From assembly GCA_023264215.1 (NCBI GenBank), contig JALQSY010000091.1, positions 1-7,003 on the forward strand: a DNA stretch of 7,003 nt, written 5' to 3'. Below are positions 1 through 6,358 of the stretch, in pieces (position 1 is the first letter of the stretch; each line of letters opens with the position of its first letter). Both the position numbers and the translations under genes were made by a program. The stretch is from Candidatus Nanopelagicales bacterium (lineage in GTDB: Bacteria; Actinomycetota; Actinomycetes; S36-B12). The notes under the pieces were generated by a model, which was not told where the DNA came from, did no database searches, and saw only the letters and a list, made by a program, of their open reading frames with translations.

Positions 1-345
1 ATCGAGTTCCGCGTGCCGGATCCGTCGAGCAACCCCTACCTGGCCTTCTCGGCGCTGCTGCTGGCCGGCCTGGACGGCATCAAGAACAAGATCGAGCCGC
101 CGGCGCCGGTCGACAAGGATCTCTACGAGCTGCCCCCGGACGAGCTCGCCGACATCGCCCAGGTGCCGGGCTCGCTGCCCGAGGTGCTCGATGCACTCGA
201 GGCCGACAACGAGTACCTGCAGGCCGGGGGCGTCTTCCCCGCGGATCTCATCGAGACCTGGGTGGACTACAAGCGCGCGAACGAGGTGGATCCGATCCGC
301 CTGCGTCCGCACCCGCACGAGTTCGAGCTGTACTACGACATCTGA
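1..345 (+). CDS. glnA: Glutamine synthetase type I, adenylylatable form (GlnA/GlnA1), C-terminal fragment
   Basis: This is the last 114 residues of a type I glutamine synthetase, the cytoplasmic dodecameric enzyme that makes glutamine from glutamate, ammonia and ATP. The 5' part lies off the left edge. The visible part opens with the family's conserved block ([16 protein letters not shown], fragment residues 1-16), followed by [21 protein letters not shown] at 38-46 matches the adenylylation loop of the regulated GS subfamily; Tyr42 (codon 124-126) corresponds to the tyrosine that GlnE modifies (Tyr397 in the E. coli enzyme). The C-terminus HEFELYYDI is typical, and the stop is TGA at 343-345. 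The gene for the modifying enzyme, glnE, lies about 3 kb downstream on the other strand. Two hairpins follow the stop. Family and regulated subtype are near certain; the symbol glnA1 would be used in mycobacterial nomenclature. Confidence 0.96.
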   Translation: MEFRVPDPSSNPYLAFSALLLAGLDGIKNKIEPPAPVDKDLYELPPDELADIAQVPGSLPEVLDALEADNEYLQAGGVFPADLIETWVDYKRANEVDPIRLRPHPHEFELYYDI

Positions 346-359
346 TCTGTAGGTCAGCG

Positions 360-383
360 GATCGGGCCAGCCTCCGCCCGATC
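360..383 (+). terminator. Hairpin just downstream of glnA, possible terminator
   Basis: A perfect 8-base inverted repeat, GATCGGGC at 360-367 and GCCCGATC at 376-383, flanks an 8-base loop and begins 15 bases after the glnA stop. There is no T-run after it. Actinobacterial terminators often lack a U-tail, so it may be the first of two stop signals for glnA, but the stem is short and could arise by chance in GC-rich DNA. Confidence 0.4.
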
Positions 384-420
384 GCACGGTCCTCGCGTCG
401 CATCGCCTCGCGCGCAGGAG

Positions 421-455
421 CTTCGCCGGTGGTCGCCTCGCGGCCACCGGCGAAG
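421..455 (+). terminator. Strong hairpin, probable glnA terminator
   Basis: CTTCGCCGGTGG at 421-432 pairs perfectly with CCACCGGCGAAG at 444-455. The stem continues inward through a U-G wobble (433/443) and three more G-C or C-G pairs to a CTC loop at 437-439, giving a 16-pair stem with a 3-base loop. It lies between the glnA stop and the next promoter-like site. No run of T follows, as is common for actinobacterial intrinsic terminators. It is nearly symmetrical, so it could act on either strand, but only the plus-strand glnA needs one here. Confidence 0.65.
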
Positions 456-491
456 TCTGTGTCGGGTGGATGAAGTCCCGCGAAGGCTGGA

Positions 492-503
492 TAGGGTTGC
501 CGG
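492..503 (+). promoter_or_regulatory. TAGGGT plus 6-base spacer before GTG 504: leaderless-type -10 box or Shine-Dalgarno
   Basis: TAGGGT at 492-497 is followed by six bases and then the GTG start at 504. It fits the actinobacterial -10 consensus TANNNT at the distance that places the transcription start on the first base of the start codon. The same hexamer at the same distance precedes the genes starting at 1924 and 3375. The alternative reading is an AGGG ribosome-binding site with a 7-base spacer. The -35 region is weak (ATGAAG at 470-475). Either reading supports GTG 504 as the start. Confidence 0.5.
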
Positions 504-1677
504 GTGGCTGACCGGCTGATCGTCCACATCGGACCTCGCAAGACGGGTACGACGTACCTGCAGAGAGTCCTCCAGCAACTCTCTCCCTCCCTCGCCGAGG
601 CAGGCGTGCTCTATCCCGATCGACTTCCGCGACAAGGACGACTACAACCATGTCGGCGCGGTCGCGGACCTCACCCACAACGAGGAGAGCAAGGAATCCA
701 ACAGGTGGGCCGGCAAGGACGGCTCCAGCTGGCGTGCCCTCAGCCGCGTCATTGACGCCTGGGACGGGACGGCGATCATCTCGGCGGAGATGATCGGTGG
801 CCTGCGGCCGGCAGCCGCCCAGCGCATGCTCGATAGCCTCAGCGCCGACTCGATCGATGTCGTGATCACGATGCGCGATCTCGCGCGCATCCTGCCCTCG
901 TCGTGGCAGCAGCATGTGCGCAACACCCACACACAGAGCTACCGCCGCTACCTCGAGCGGCGCGCGCGCGAGCGCGGCGACCTCCCGCCTGCCCAGATGC
1001 AGGCCGTGTGGGACAGCGAACGACACCAGACGTTCTGGCGCTCCTATGCCTACGGCGCCCTGGTGCGCCGATGGCAGGCGCTGGTCGGCGCCGAGCACGT
1101 GACGGTCGTGACGCTCCCGCCCAAGGGCGCGCCATCACACCTGCTGTGGGATCGCTTCCGGGCTGCGCTGGCTATCGACGCGCTGCCCGAGACCGCGCCC
1201 AAGCTCCCGGCGTTCATCGCCAACGTCGGCTCCACGCGCGCCGAGGCGGCGTTCCTCCACGCGCTCAACGTCGAGGCCAAGCGACGCGGATGGAACCGCA
1301 AGACCGCCAACGAGCTCCAGCAGCGACTGCTGTCGACCGGATTCCTCGAGCGCCCCGATCGCGGTGGGCCGCTCCTGCTGCCGCGTGCCTTCCTCGGACG
1401 CGTGCGCACCTGGGCGGACACCGATATCGAGGACATGGCCAGCACCGGTGTGACCCTGTACGGCGACACCGACGATCTGCGCATCCTGAATTCGTCGGCA
1501 TCGAACGGTCGCGTGGCCACCGATCAGATCGCCTCCGCGGGCGCCTTCGCAACCGCCAACGCCATGGAGTACGAGGCCGAACTGATCAAGCGTCGCAACG
1601 CGCGCGAGTCGGCGTTCAGCCTTCCCGGACGCCTTGCTCGTCGAATCCGGGTGCGGCTACGGGGCGATCGAGCCTGA
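504..1677 (+). pseudogene. Sulfotransferase-family protein, interrupted by one frameshift near base 618
   Basis: The reading frame from GTG 504 encodes a PAPS-dependent sulfotransferase-like N-terminus: IVHIGPRKTGTTYLQ at residues 6-20, where PRKTGTT is the 5'-phosphosulfate-binding loop, then EAGVLYP ending at residue 38 (base 617). This frame then degenerates into Arg/Gln-rich sequence and stops at 753-755. The family-like sequence resumes in another frame with DFRDKDDYNHVGAVADL and runs to TGA 1675-1677. Skipping one base (for example G618) or restoring two lost bases joins the halves into a protein of about 390 residues. In that joined protein VVITMRDLARILPSSW (119-134) resembles the 3'-phosphate-binding region, with Arg124 and Ser132/133. 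QTFWRSYAYGALVRRWQALVG and LPPKGAPSHLLWDRF are typical of actinobacterial members. The downstream frame alone has its first ATG only at 790 and would lack the PAPS loop. No in-frame start lies between GTG 504 and a TAG at 492-494. It could be a true pseudogene, a sequencing error or, less likely, programmed frameshifting. The natural substrate is unknown. Confidence 0.8.
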
Positions 1678-1924
1678 GGCGACGCGCGGCGACGACGGCG
1701 ATCACGATGCCGATCACCGCAACCCCACCCCAGAAGGTGTTCAGGGCGAACTGAGGCCACGCGACCTTGTAGAGCGAGTAGGCCGCGAGACCAATGGCGC
1801 CCACGAGATTCAGCACGTGGTACATCGGGCTGCGCGCATCGAGTCTGCGCGTGGCCACGAGCGCATATGCGCCGACGAGCAGGACAGTGCAGGTCCAGCC
1901 GACGACCTCCCACAGGGTTGACAT
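1616..1924 (-). CDS. Small three-helix membrane protein, CBU_0592-like family
   Basis: This 102-residue protein has three hydrophobic segments, at about residues 5-24, 34-52 and 57-80, and a charged C-terminal tail starting with RRLRLDRP, so it is probably an inner-membrane protein. The pattern of a first helix, then ATRRLDARSPMYHVLNLVGA, then a helix, then ALNTFWGG resembles the small uncharacterised CBU_0592-type membrane proteins; this assignment is from memory of the family pattern, and its function is unknown. I chose ATG 1924 over the in-frame GTG 1930 because TAGGGT lies exactly six bases before it, matching the two other accessory genes; from GTG 1930 the AGGG would be only one base away. 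The last 21 codons and the stop overlap the 3' end of the convergent sulfotransferase gene by 62 bases. The gene is 29 bases downstream of the decarboxylase stop and has its own promoter-like site. Confidence 0.82.
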   Translation of the reverse strand: MSTLWEVVGWTCTVLLVGAYALVATRRLDARSPMYHVLNLVGAIGLAAYSLYKVAWPQFALNTFWGGVAVIGIVIAVVAARRLRLDRPVAAPGFDEQGVREG

Positions 1925-1936
1925 GGGCACACCCTA
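1925..1936 (-). promoter_or_regulatory. TAGGGT plus 6-base spacer before ATG 1924: leaderless-type -10 box or Shine-Dalgarno
   Basis: On the minus strand TAGGGT occupies 1936-1931 and is followed by GTGCCC and ATG 1924. It lies in a 12-base sequence, CCTAGGGTGTGC (1938-1927), repeated exactly at 3389-3378, where it again ends two bases before a start codon. I see no good TTGACA-like -35 at 17-18 bases. It may let the membrane protein gene be transcribed separately from the decarboxylase. An AGGG ribosome-binding site at 7 bases is the alternative. Confidence 0.5.
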
Positions 1937-1953
1937 GGGGCGGGTCGGTGCCG

Positions 1954-3375
1954 CTACGGCGCAGGCCGGGTCGACTCCTGGCACAGGGTCCACAGCGCCT
2001 CCACGTCAGCCCGCTCGGTGGGCTCGGCTCCGATGGACACGCGCACCAGCCATCGACCCTCGACGAGCGCCGGGGTGAGGAAGGCGCGGCCGGTCGCATT
2101 GACGCGCTCGGCCCATGCCTGCTGATGCCGATCGAGTGCGGCGGAGTCCATGCCGGCGGGCACGTGGCGCAGGCACACCGTCTGCAGCATCACGGGAGCG
2201 CACACCTCCCAGTCAGAAGTCGCCGCGACCTGCTCCGCGAGCCACTGCGCGTTCGCGAGGTCACGGCGCAGCCGGCGGCGGATGGCATCGACTCCCGCGA
2301 GACGCAGGTGGAACCACAGTTTGATGGCACGGAAGCGCCGACCGAGTGGGATCCCCCAGTCCTTGAACTGCGTCACCTCGCCATCGCTGGACGAGCGCAG
2401 GTACGACGGATTGGTCGAGAAGACGCGCACGAGCAACTCCACGTCACGCACGTAGAGCAGCGAGCAGTCCAGGATCGTGCCCATCCACTTGTGCGGATTC
2501 CACCCGAAGGAGTCAGCACCCTCCAGCCCGGCGAAGAGCGGCCGGCACTCCGGCAGGAGCAGGGCGGAGCCCGCCATCGCCGCGTCCATGTGCACCCACG
2601 CGCCGTGCTCCCCCGCGATCTCGATGATCTGCTCGAGCGGGTCGAACGCGGTCGTCCCGGTGGTGCCCATCGACGCGATGACCGCGGCGGGGTGCCGGCC
2701 CGCCGCGACATCGGCCGCCATCGCCGCGCGCAGGGCATCGGGATCCATGGCGAGCGTCACGGGGTCGACCGGGATGAGCCGCAGGTTGTCACGGCCGAAG
2801 CCGGCGAGGAGCACCGCCTTGGGCACGGACGAGTGCGCCTGGGCGGACGCGTAGACCACGAGCGGCGCGGGCTCGCCCTGGAGCCCGCCGCGATCCTCGG
2901 ACATGTCCGTGGCGCGTTCGCGCGCCACCAGCATGGCGACGAGGCAGGCGGTCGAGGCCGTGTCGTGGATGCTGCCGTGCCATCCGGGTGATAGGCCGCA
3001 CAGGTCGCGCAGCCACTCGGTGACGACCTCCTCCATCTCCGTCAGCGCGGGCGCGGACTGCCAGGTGATCCCGAGGGCTCCGAGGCCGCTGGCGGCGATA
3101 TCGCCGAGCACCGACTCCAGCGTCGCGTTGGCGGGGAACCACGCGTAGTAGCCCGGACTCTGGGTCTGGGTGATGCCGGGGACGACGATGTCGTCGAGGT
3201 CCCGCATCAGGTGCGCCAGCGGCTCGGCCTGCTGCGGAGGGTCGCCGGCGAGCTGCTCGTGCACCCACCCGGGCTCGACCTCGCTGCGGACGGGGCGCTC
3301 GGGGATGCCCGCGCGGTAGTCCGCGATCCAGTCGACGAGCTCGTGCGCGGCCGCGCGAAACTCCTCCGGTGTCAC
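1954..3375 (-). CDS. PLP-dependent group II decarboxylase, aromatic-L-amino-acid decarboxylase type
   Basis: This 473-residue cytoplasmic enzyme (family size about 470-500) should remove the carboxyl group of an amino acid with pyridoxal phosphate to give an amine. Numbered from GTG 3375, Lys296 in NPHKWMGTILDCS is the Schiff-base lysine and Asp264 in HMDAAMAGSA pairs with the pyridine nitrogen. His181 in AHSSV stacks on the cofactor, Thr239 lies in MGTTGTT, and Tyr325 in NPSYL is the flexible-loop catalytic tyrosine, 29 residues after the lysine as in human DDC and plant TDC. Keeping both His181 and Tyr325 favours decarboxylase over the related aldehyde synthases. DTAST (138-142) is a bacterial subgroup variant of the cofactor-phosphate region. 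Pocket residues differ from human DDC (Thr71, Gln72, Trp79, Ile103), so the substrate is not predicted. The start could also be GTG 3381 (475 residues); GTG 3375 has the TAGGGT-N6 spacing seen at two other genes. It begins 16 bases after the glnE stop and ends with TAG at 1956-1954. Confidence 0.93.
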   Translation of the reverse strand: MTPEEFRAAAHELVDWIADYRAGIPERPVRSEVEPGWVHEQLAGDPPQQAEPLAHLMRDLDDIVVPGITQTQSPGYYAWFPANATLESVLGDIAASGLGALGITWQSAPALTEMEEVVTEWLRDLCGLSPGWHGSIHDTASTACLVAMLVARERATDMSEDRGGLQGEPAPLVVYASAQAHSSVPKAVLLAGFGRDNLRLIPVDPVTLAMDPDALRAAMAADVAAGRHPAAVIASMGTTGTTAFDPLEQIIEIAGEHGAWVHMDAAMAGSALLLPECRPLFAGLEGADSFGWNPHKWMGTILDCSLLYVRDVELLVRVFSTNPSYLRSSSDGEVTQFKDWGIPLGRRFRAIKLWFHLRLAGVDAIRRRLRRDLANAQWLAEQVAATSDWEVCAPVMLQTVCLRHVPAGMDSAALDRHQQAWAERVNATGRAFLTPALVEGRWLVRVSIGAEPTERADVEALWTLCQESTRPAP

Positions 3376-3387
3376 ACGCACACCCTA
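3376..3387 (-). promoter_or_regulatory. TAGGGT plus 6-base spacer before GTG 3375: leaderless-type -10 box or Shine-Dalgarno
   Basis: On the minus strand TAGGGT at 3387-3382 is followed by GTGCGT and GTG 3375, inside the 16-base gap after the glnE stop. The surrounding 12-mer CCTAGGGTGTGC is identical to the one upstream of ATG 1924. The fixed distance favours GTG 3375 over GTG 3381 as the start. If it is a -10 box, the decarboxylase has a promoter whose -35 region would lie in the end of glnE; no clear -35 is visible. If it is only an AGGG ribosome-binding site, the gene may be cotranscribed with glnE. Confidence 0.5.
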
Positions 3388-3391
3388 GGCA

Positions 3392-6346
3392 CTACTCGTA
3401 GAACACCCGCTCGACGACCCCTCGTGCGCGCCGCGTCGTTCGCCGGTAGGCCTCGAGCAGGTCGGCAGGCGGGCGGTAGCCGAGCAGGTGCGCGATCGCC
3501 ACCAGGCCGGGCCCCGACGTGGGGACCGAGTCCGACGGCAGACCCGAGGTCAGCGTGATGGCGCCCCGCACCCTGGTCGCGAGCAGCCAGGACGTCTGGA
3601 GCATCTCGGCATCATCGGGATCCAGCAGGCCCGCCTGCACGGCCGCACTCAGCGCTTCCCGTGTCGAGGTCGTGCGCAGGCTGGGCACCTGCGCGGCATG
3701 GCGCAACTGCAGCAGTTGGGCCACCCACTCGACATCGGCCAGTCCTCCGCGCCCCTGCTTGAGGTGCATGCTCGGATCCGCACCGCGCGGGAGACGCTCG
3801 GACTCCATCCGCGCCTTGAGCCGTCGCATCTCCCGCGTGTCCGCGTCGCTGATCCCCTGCGCCGGCCAGCGCAGCGGATCGATCATGTCGGCAAAGTCCG
3901 CGCGCAGGCGCTCATCCCCCGCGAAGGGGCGCGCGCGGATGAGCGCCTGCGCCTCCCACGGAGAGGACCAGCGCTCGTAGTACGCGCGGTACGACTCCAG
4001 CGATCGGACCAGCGGCCCCTGACGCCCCTCGGGGCGCAGATCCGCGTCGATGACCAGGGGCGGGTCTGCCGACGGGGCCATCAGCAGGCGGCGGATGTCA
4101 TTGGCGATTGCAAACGCCGCATCCGAGGCATCCTTCTCGTCGAATCCCGGCAGTGGATCGTGCACGAACATCAGATCCGCGTCCGAGGAGTAGCCGAGCT
4201 CCGCGCCGCCGAAGCGACCCATGGCGACCAGGGCCATCCGCGTGGGCAGCGCACCGCGTTCGACCGCGATCGACCGCTCGGCCACCGCGAGGGTGCCCAC
4301 CAGGGCCGCCTCGGTGACGTCCGTGAGCGCCTGCATGACGCCGAGCTCGTCGATCAGGCCGAGGATGTCGCAGGCAGCGATGCGGAAGAGCTCGCGTCGG
4401 CGCAGTGCGCGCAGGGAGCCGACCGCCGCATCCGGCTCATCGTGGCGCGCCACCGCCGCCAGGGCCTCGGTCAGCAGAGCCGCCCGGCTGCGAGGCAGCA
4501 ACTCGCGATCATCCGCGAGCAGCGCCACCGCATCCGGCGAGCTCAGCAGCAGGTCGGTCGCGTAGCGACTCGACGACAAGATCGTGGCCATGCGCTCCGC
4601 GGCGAGGGACTCATCGCGCAGCAGCCTCAGGTACCACGGCGTCGATCCGAGGTCGTCGCTCATCCGGCGAAAGCCCAGCAGCGCCGCGTCGGGGTCGGGG
4701 CCGTCGGCGAACCAGCCCAGCAGCACCGGCAGCAGCGTGCGCTGGATCGCCGCGCGGCGCGAGACACCCGAGGTCAGTGCCTCCAGATGGCGCAGGGCCC
4801 CGGCCGGATCGGCGTAGCCCAGGGCCGCCAGTCGCTCCTCGGCCGCCTCGGGGGTGAGCCGGGCATCCCCGGGATCAAGGCGCGCCACCGCCTGCAGCAG
4901 CGGCCGGTAGAACAACTTCTCGTGGATGCGCCGCACCTCGCGCGCGTGACGCCGCCACTCGGCGGTGAGCTCCGCGACGGGATCGGAGCGGAAGCCCAAC
5001 GACCGCCCGATCCGGCGCAGCGACTCGTCGTCGTCCGGCACGACATGGGAGCGACGGAGCTCGTGGAGCTGGATCCTGTGCTCGAGGGAGCGCAGGAAGC
5101 GGTACGCCGCGCCGAGCGTCGCGCCGTCCTCGCGACCGACGTATCCCCAGATGGACAGGGCCTCCAGGGCAATGAGCGTGGAGGGGCTGCGCAGCATGAC
5201 GTCGCTGCGACCGTGGACGAGCTGGAGGAGCTGCACGGAGAACTCCACGTCGCGCAGGCCACCGCGCCCGAGCTTGAGCTGACGGTCGGCCTCGCGCGCC
5301 GGGATGTGATCCTCGACGCGCTGGCGCATGCGCTGCACATCGGCCACGAAGTCCGGGCTCGCGGCTGCCGACCACACGAAGGGCGACACCGCGTCGACGT
5401 ACGCGAGGCCGAGCTCGCTGTCGCCGGCCGCGGGCCGTGCCTTGAGCAGGGCCTGGAACTCCCACGTCTGGGCCCAGCGCTCGTAGTAGCCGACGTGCGA
5501 TGCGAGCGTCCGGACCAGCGCGCCCTGCTTGCCCTCCGGGCGCAGCGCGGCGTCGACCTGCCAGAGCGCGCCCTCGGCCGTGGGCTCGCCACAGGCACGC
5601 AGGACGCCGGCCGCGAGTCGCTGAGCGGTCTTCAGTGCCGCGTCCTCGTCGACCCCCTCCACCGGCTCGGCGACGAAGATGACATCGACGTCGCTGACGT
5701 AGTTGAGCTCGCGTCCACCGCACTTGCCCATCGCGATGATCGCGATGCGGCACTCCGGCGCGTCGGCCGGCAGCTCGGCTCGGGCGATGGCCAGGCCCGC
5801 CTCGAGTGCCGCGTCGGCGAGGTCGGCGAGCTCCTCGGCGATGTCGTCGATGCGCGCGCCATGCACGAGGTCGCGCACGACCGTGGTCAGCAGTTCGTCG
5901 CGATAGGCGACGCGCAGGGCATCGGCAGGGGCGGGTCCGCTGGCCCGCGGTCGCGGATCGTGCGGATCGGCTCCCACCGCGGCGAGGAGGCGATCGCGCC
6001 TGGCCTGGCGCCCGGGGGCGCCCACGTCGACCCCGCGCAGGCGGTCGATCGAGCCCGGATGACGCACCAGATGATCGACCAGGGCCGTCGACATCCCGGT
6101 TACGGCCACCACGGCACCGAGCCAGTCGGGATCCGACGCCACCGCCGCGACGTCGACACCCGCGCCCTGGAGGCTGCCGAGTGCCGCGAGCGCTTGGTCG
6201 GGATCAGCAGCAACGGCGAGCGCGTCGAGGACCGCATCGGGTTCGGGGACGCGCAGCGCATCGAGGGCCGCGCTGGCGCCGGCGGGATCGGTGAATCCGC
6301 GCCGGGCGAGATGACCCAGCGTGCTCGCCGGGCGCTGATCGCTCAT
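3392..6346 (-). CDS. glnE: Bifunctional glutamine synthetase adenylyltransferase/deadenylylase (GlnE)
   Basis: GlnE switches adenylylatable glutamine synthetase off by adding AMP to its loop tyrosine when nitrogen is plentiful, and on by phosphorolytic removal of AMP when it is scarce. The 984 residues show the family's two-fold architecture. The N-terminal half, deadenylylase in the studied enzymes, has GKCGGRELNYVSDVDVIF at 207-224 (Asp219, Asp221) and VDAALRPEG at 264-272, then a helical GlnD/GlnE-type region with LKLGRGGLRDVEF at 357-369. The C-terminal half, the adenylyltransferase, has GRFGGAELGYSSDADLMF at 710-727 (Asp722, Asp724), DADLRPEGRQG at 767-777, and LKQGRGGLADVEW at 862-874. 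Both active sites look intact and the length is close to other actinobacterial GlnE proteins. ATG 6346 is the natural start, 9 bases after the glnA2 stop, preceded by AGGA. Its presumed target Tyr is in the GlnA at the left edge, not in the adjacent GlnA2. Stop is TAG at 3394-3392. Confidence 0.98.
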   Translation of the reverse strand: MSDQRPASTLGHLARRGFTDPAGASAALDALRVPEPDAVLDALAVAADPDQALAALGSLQGAGVDVAAVASDPDWLGAVVAVTGMSTALVDHLVRHPGSIDRLRGVDVGAPGRQARRDRLLAAVGADPHDPRPRASGPAPADALRVAYRDELLTTVVRDLVHGARIDDIAEELADLADAALEAGLAIARAELPADAPECRIAIIAMGKCGGRELNYVSDVDVIFVAEPVEGVDEDAALKTAQRLAAGVLRACGEPTAEGALWQVDAALRPEGKQGALVRTLASHVGYYERWAQTWEFQALLKARPAAGDSELGLAYVDAVSPFVWSAAASPDFVADVQRMRQRVEDHIPAREADRQLKLGRGGLRDVEFSVQLLQLVHGRSDVMLRSPSTLIALEALSIWGYVGREDGATLGAAYRFLRSLEHRIQLHELRRSHVVPDDDESLRRIGRSLGFRSDPVAELTAEWRRHAREVRRIHEKLFYRPLLQAVARLDPGDARLTPEAAEERLAALGYADPAGALRHLEALTSGVSRRAAIQRTLLPVLLGWFADGPDPDAALLGFRRMSDDLGSTPWYLRLLRDESLAAERMATILSSSRYATDLLLSSPDAVALLADDRELLPRSRAALLTEALAAVARHDEPDAAVGSLRALRRRELFRIAACDILGLIDELGVMQALTDVTEAALVGTLAVAERSIAVERGALPTRMALVAMGRFGGAELGYSSDADLMFVHDPLPGFDEKDASDAAFAIANDIRRLLMAPSADPPLVIDADLRPEGRQGPLVRSLESYRAYYERWSSPWEAQALIRARPFAGDERLRADFADMIDPLRWPAQGISDADTREMRRLKARMESERLPRGADPSMHLKQGRGGLADVEWVAQLLQLRHAAQVPSLRTTSTREALSAAVQAGLLDPDDAEMLQTSWLLATRVRGAITLTSGLPSDSVPTSGPGLVAIAHLLGYRPPADLLEAYRRTTRRARGVVERVFYE

Positions 6347-6358
6347 GCCGAAGTCCTA
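6347..6358 (-). promoter_or_regulatory. glnE ribosome-binding site overlapping the glnA2 stop codon
   Basis: On the minus strand the glnA2 stop TAG (6358-6356) continues into TAGGAC, supplying AGGA eight bases before ATG 6346. This couples glnA2 termination to glnE initiation and supports the chosen start. The register (TAGG, six further spacer bases, then ATG) matches the TAGGGT sites of the three accessory genes, but the last base is C, so it is a poor TANNNT -10 box. Confidence 0.65.

Noticed and set aside
790..1677. Independent gene starting at ATG 790
   Set aside because: Family-like sequence continues upstream of this ATG in the same frame to about 619, and the missing N-terminal PAPS loop lies immediately before in another frame. 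It is better treated as the second half of one frameshifted gene.
903..1754. Plus-strand open frame of 283 codons overlapping the sulfotransferase gene
   Set aside because: It is dominated by Arg, Ala and Pro and has no domain signal; the frame ending at 1677 carries the family motifs over the same region.
1524..2099. Minus-strand 191-codon frame spanning the membrane protein and the end of the decarboxylase
   Set aside because: It is in a different frame from both recognisable proteins, rich in Arg and Pro, and bridges a clear intergenic junction.
1867..2991. Plus-strand open frame of 374 codons opposite the decarboxylase
   Set aside because: The translation is Arg/Gly/His-rich with no recognisable motif, and the minus strand over the same bases carries a complete decarboxylase with all catalytic residues. 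It is a GC-rich antisense shadow.
3376..3391. Terminator between glnE and the decarboxylase
   Set aside because: The 16-base gap is too short for a stem-loop and contains only the TAGGGT site; no terminator is visible.
5806..6294. Plus-strand 162-codon frame, and other plus and minus frames within glnE
   Set aside because: They are low-complexity Arg/Ala/Pro-rich shadows of glnE, whose two nucleotidyltransferase domains fully explain the region.
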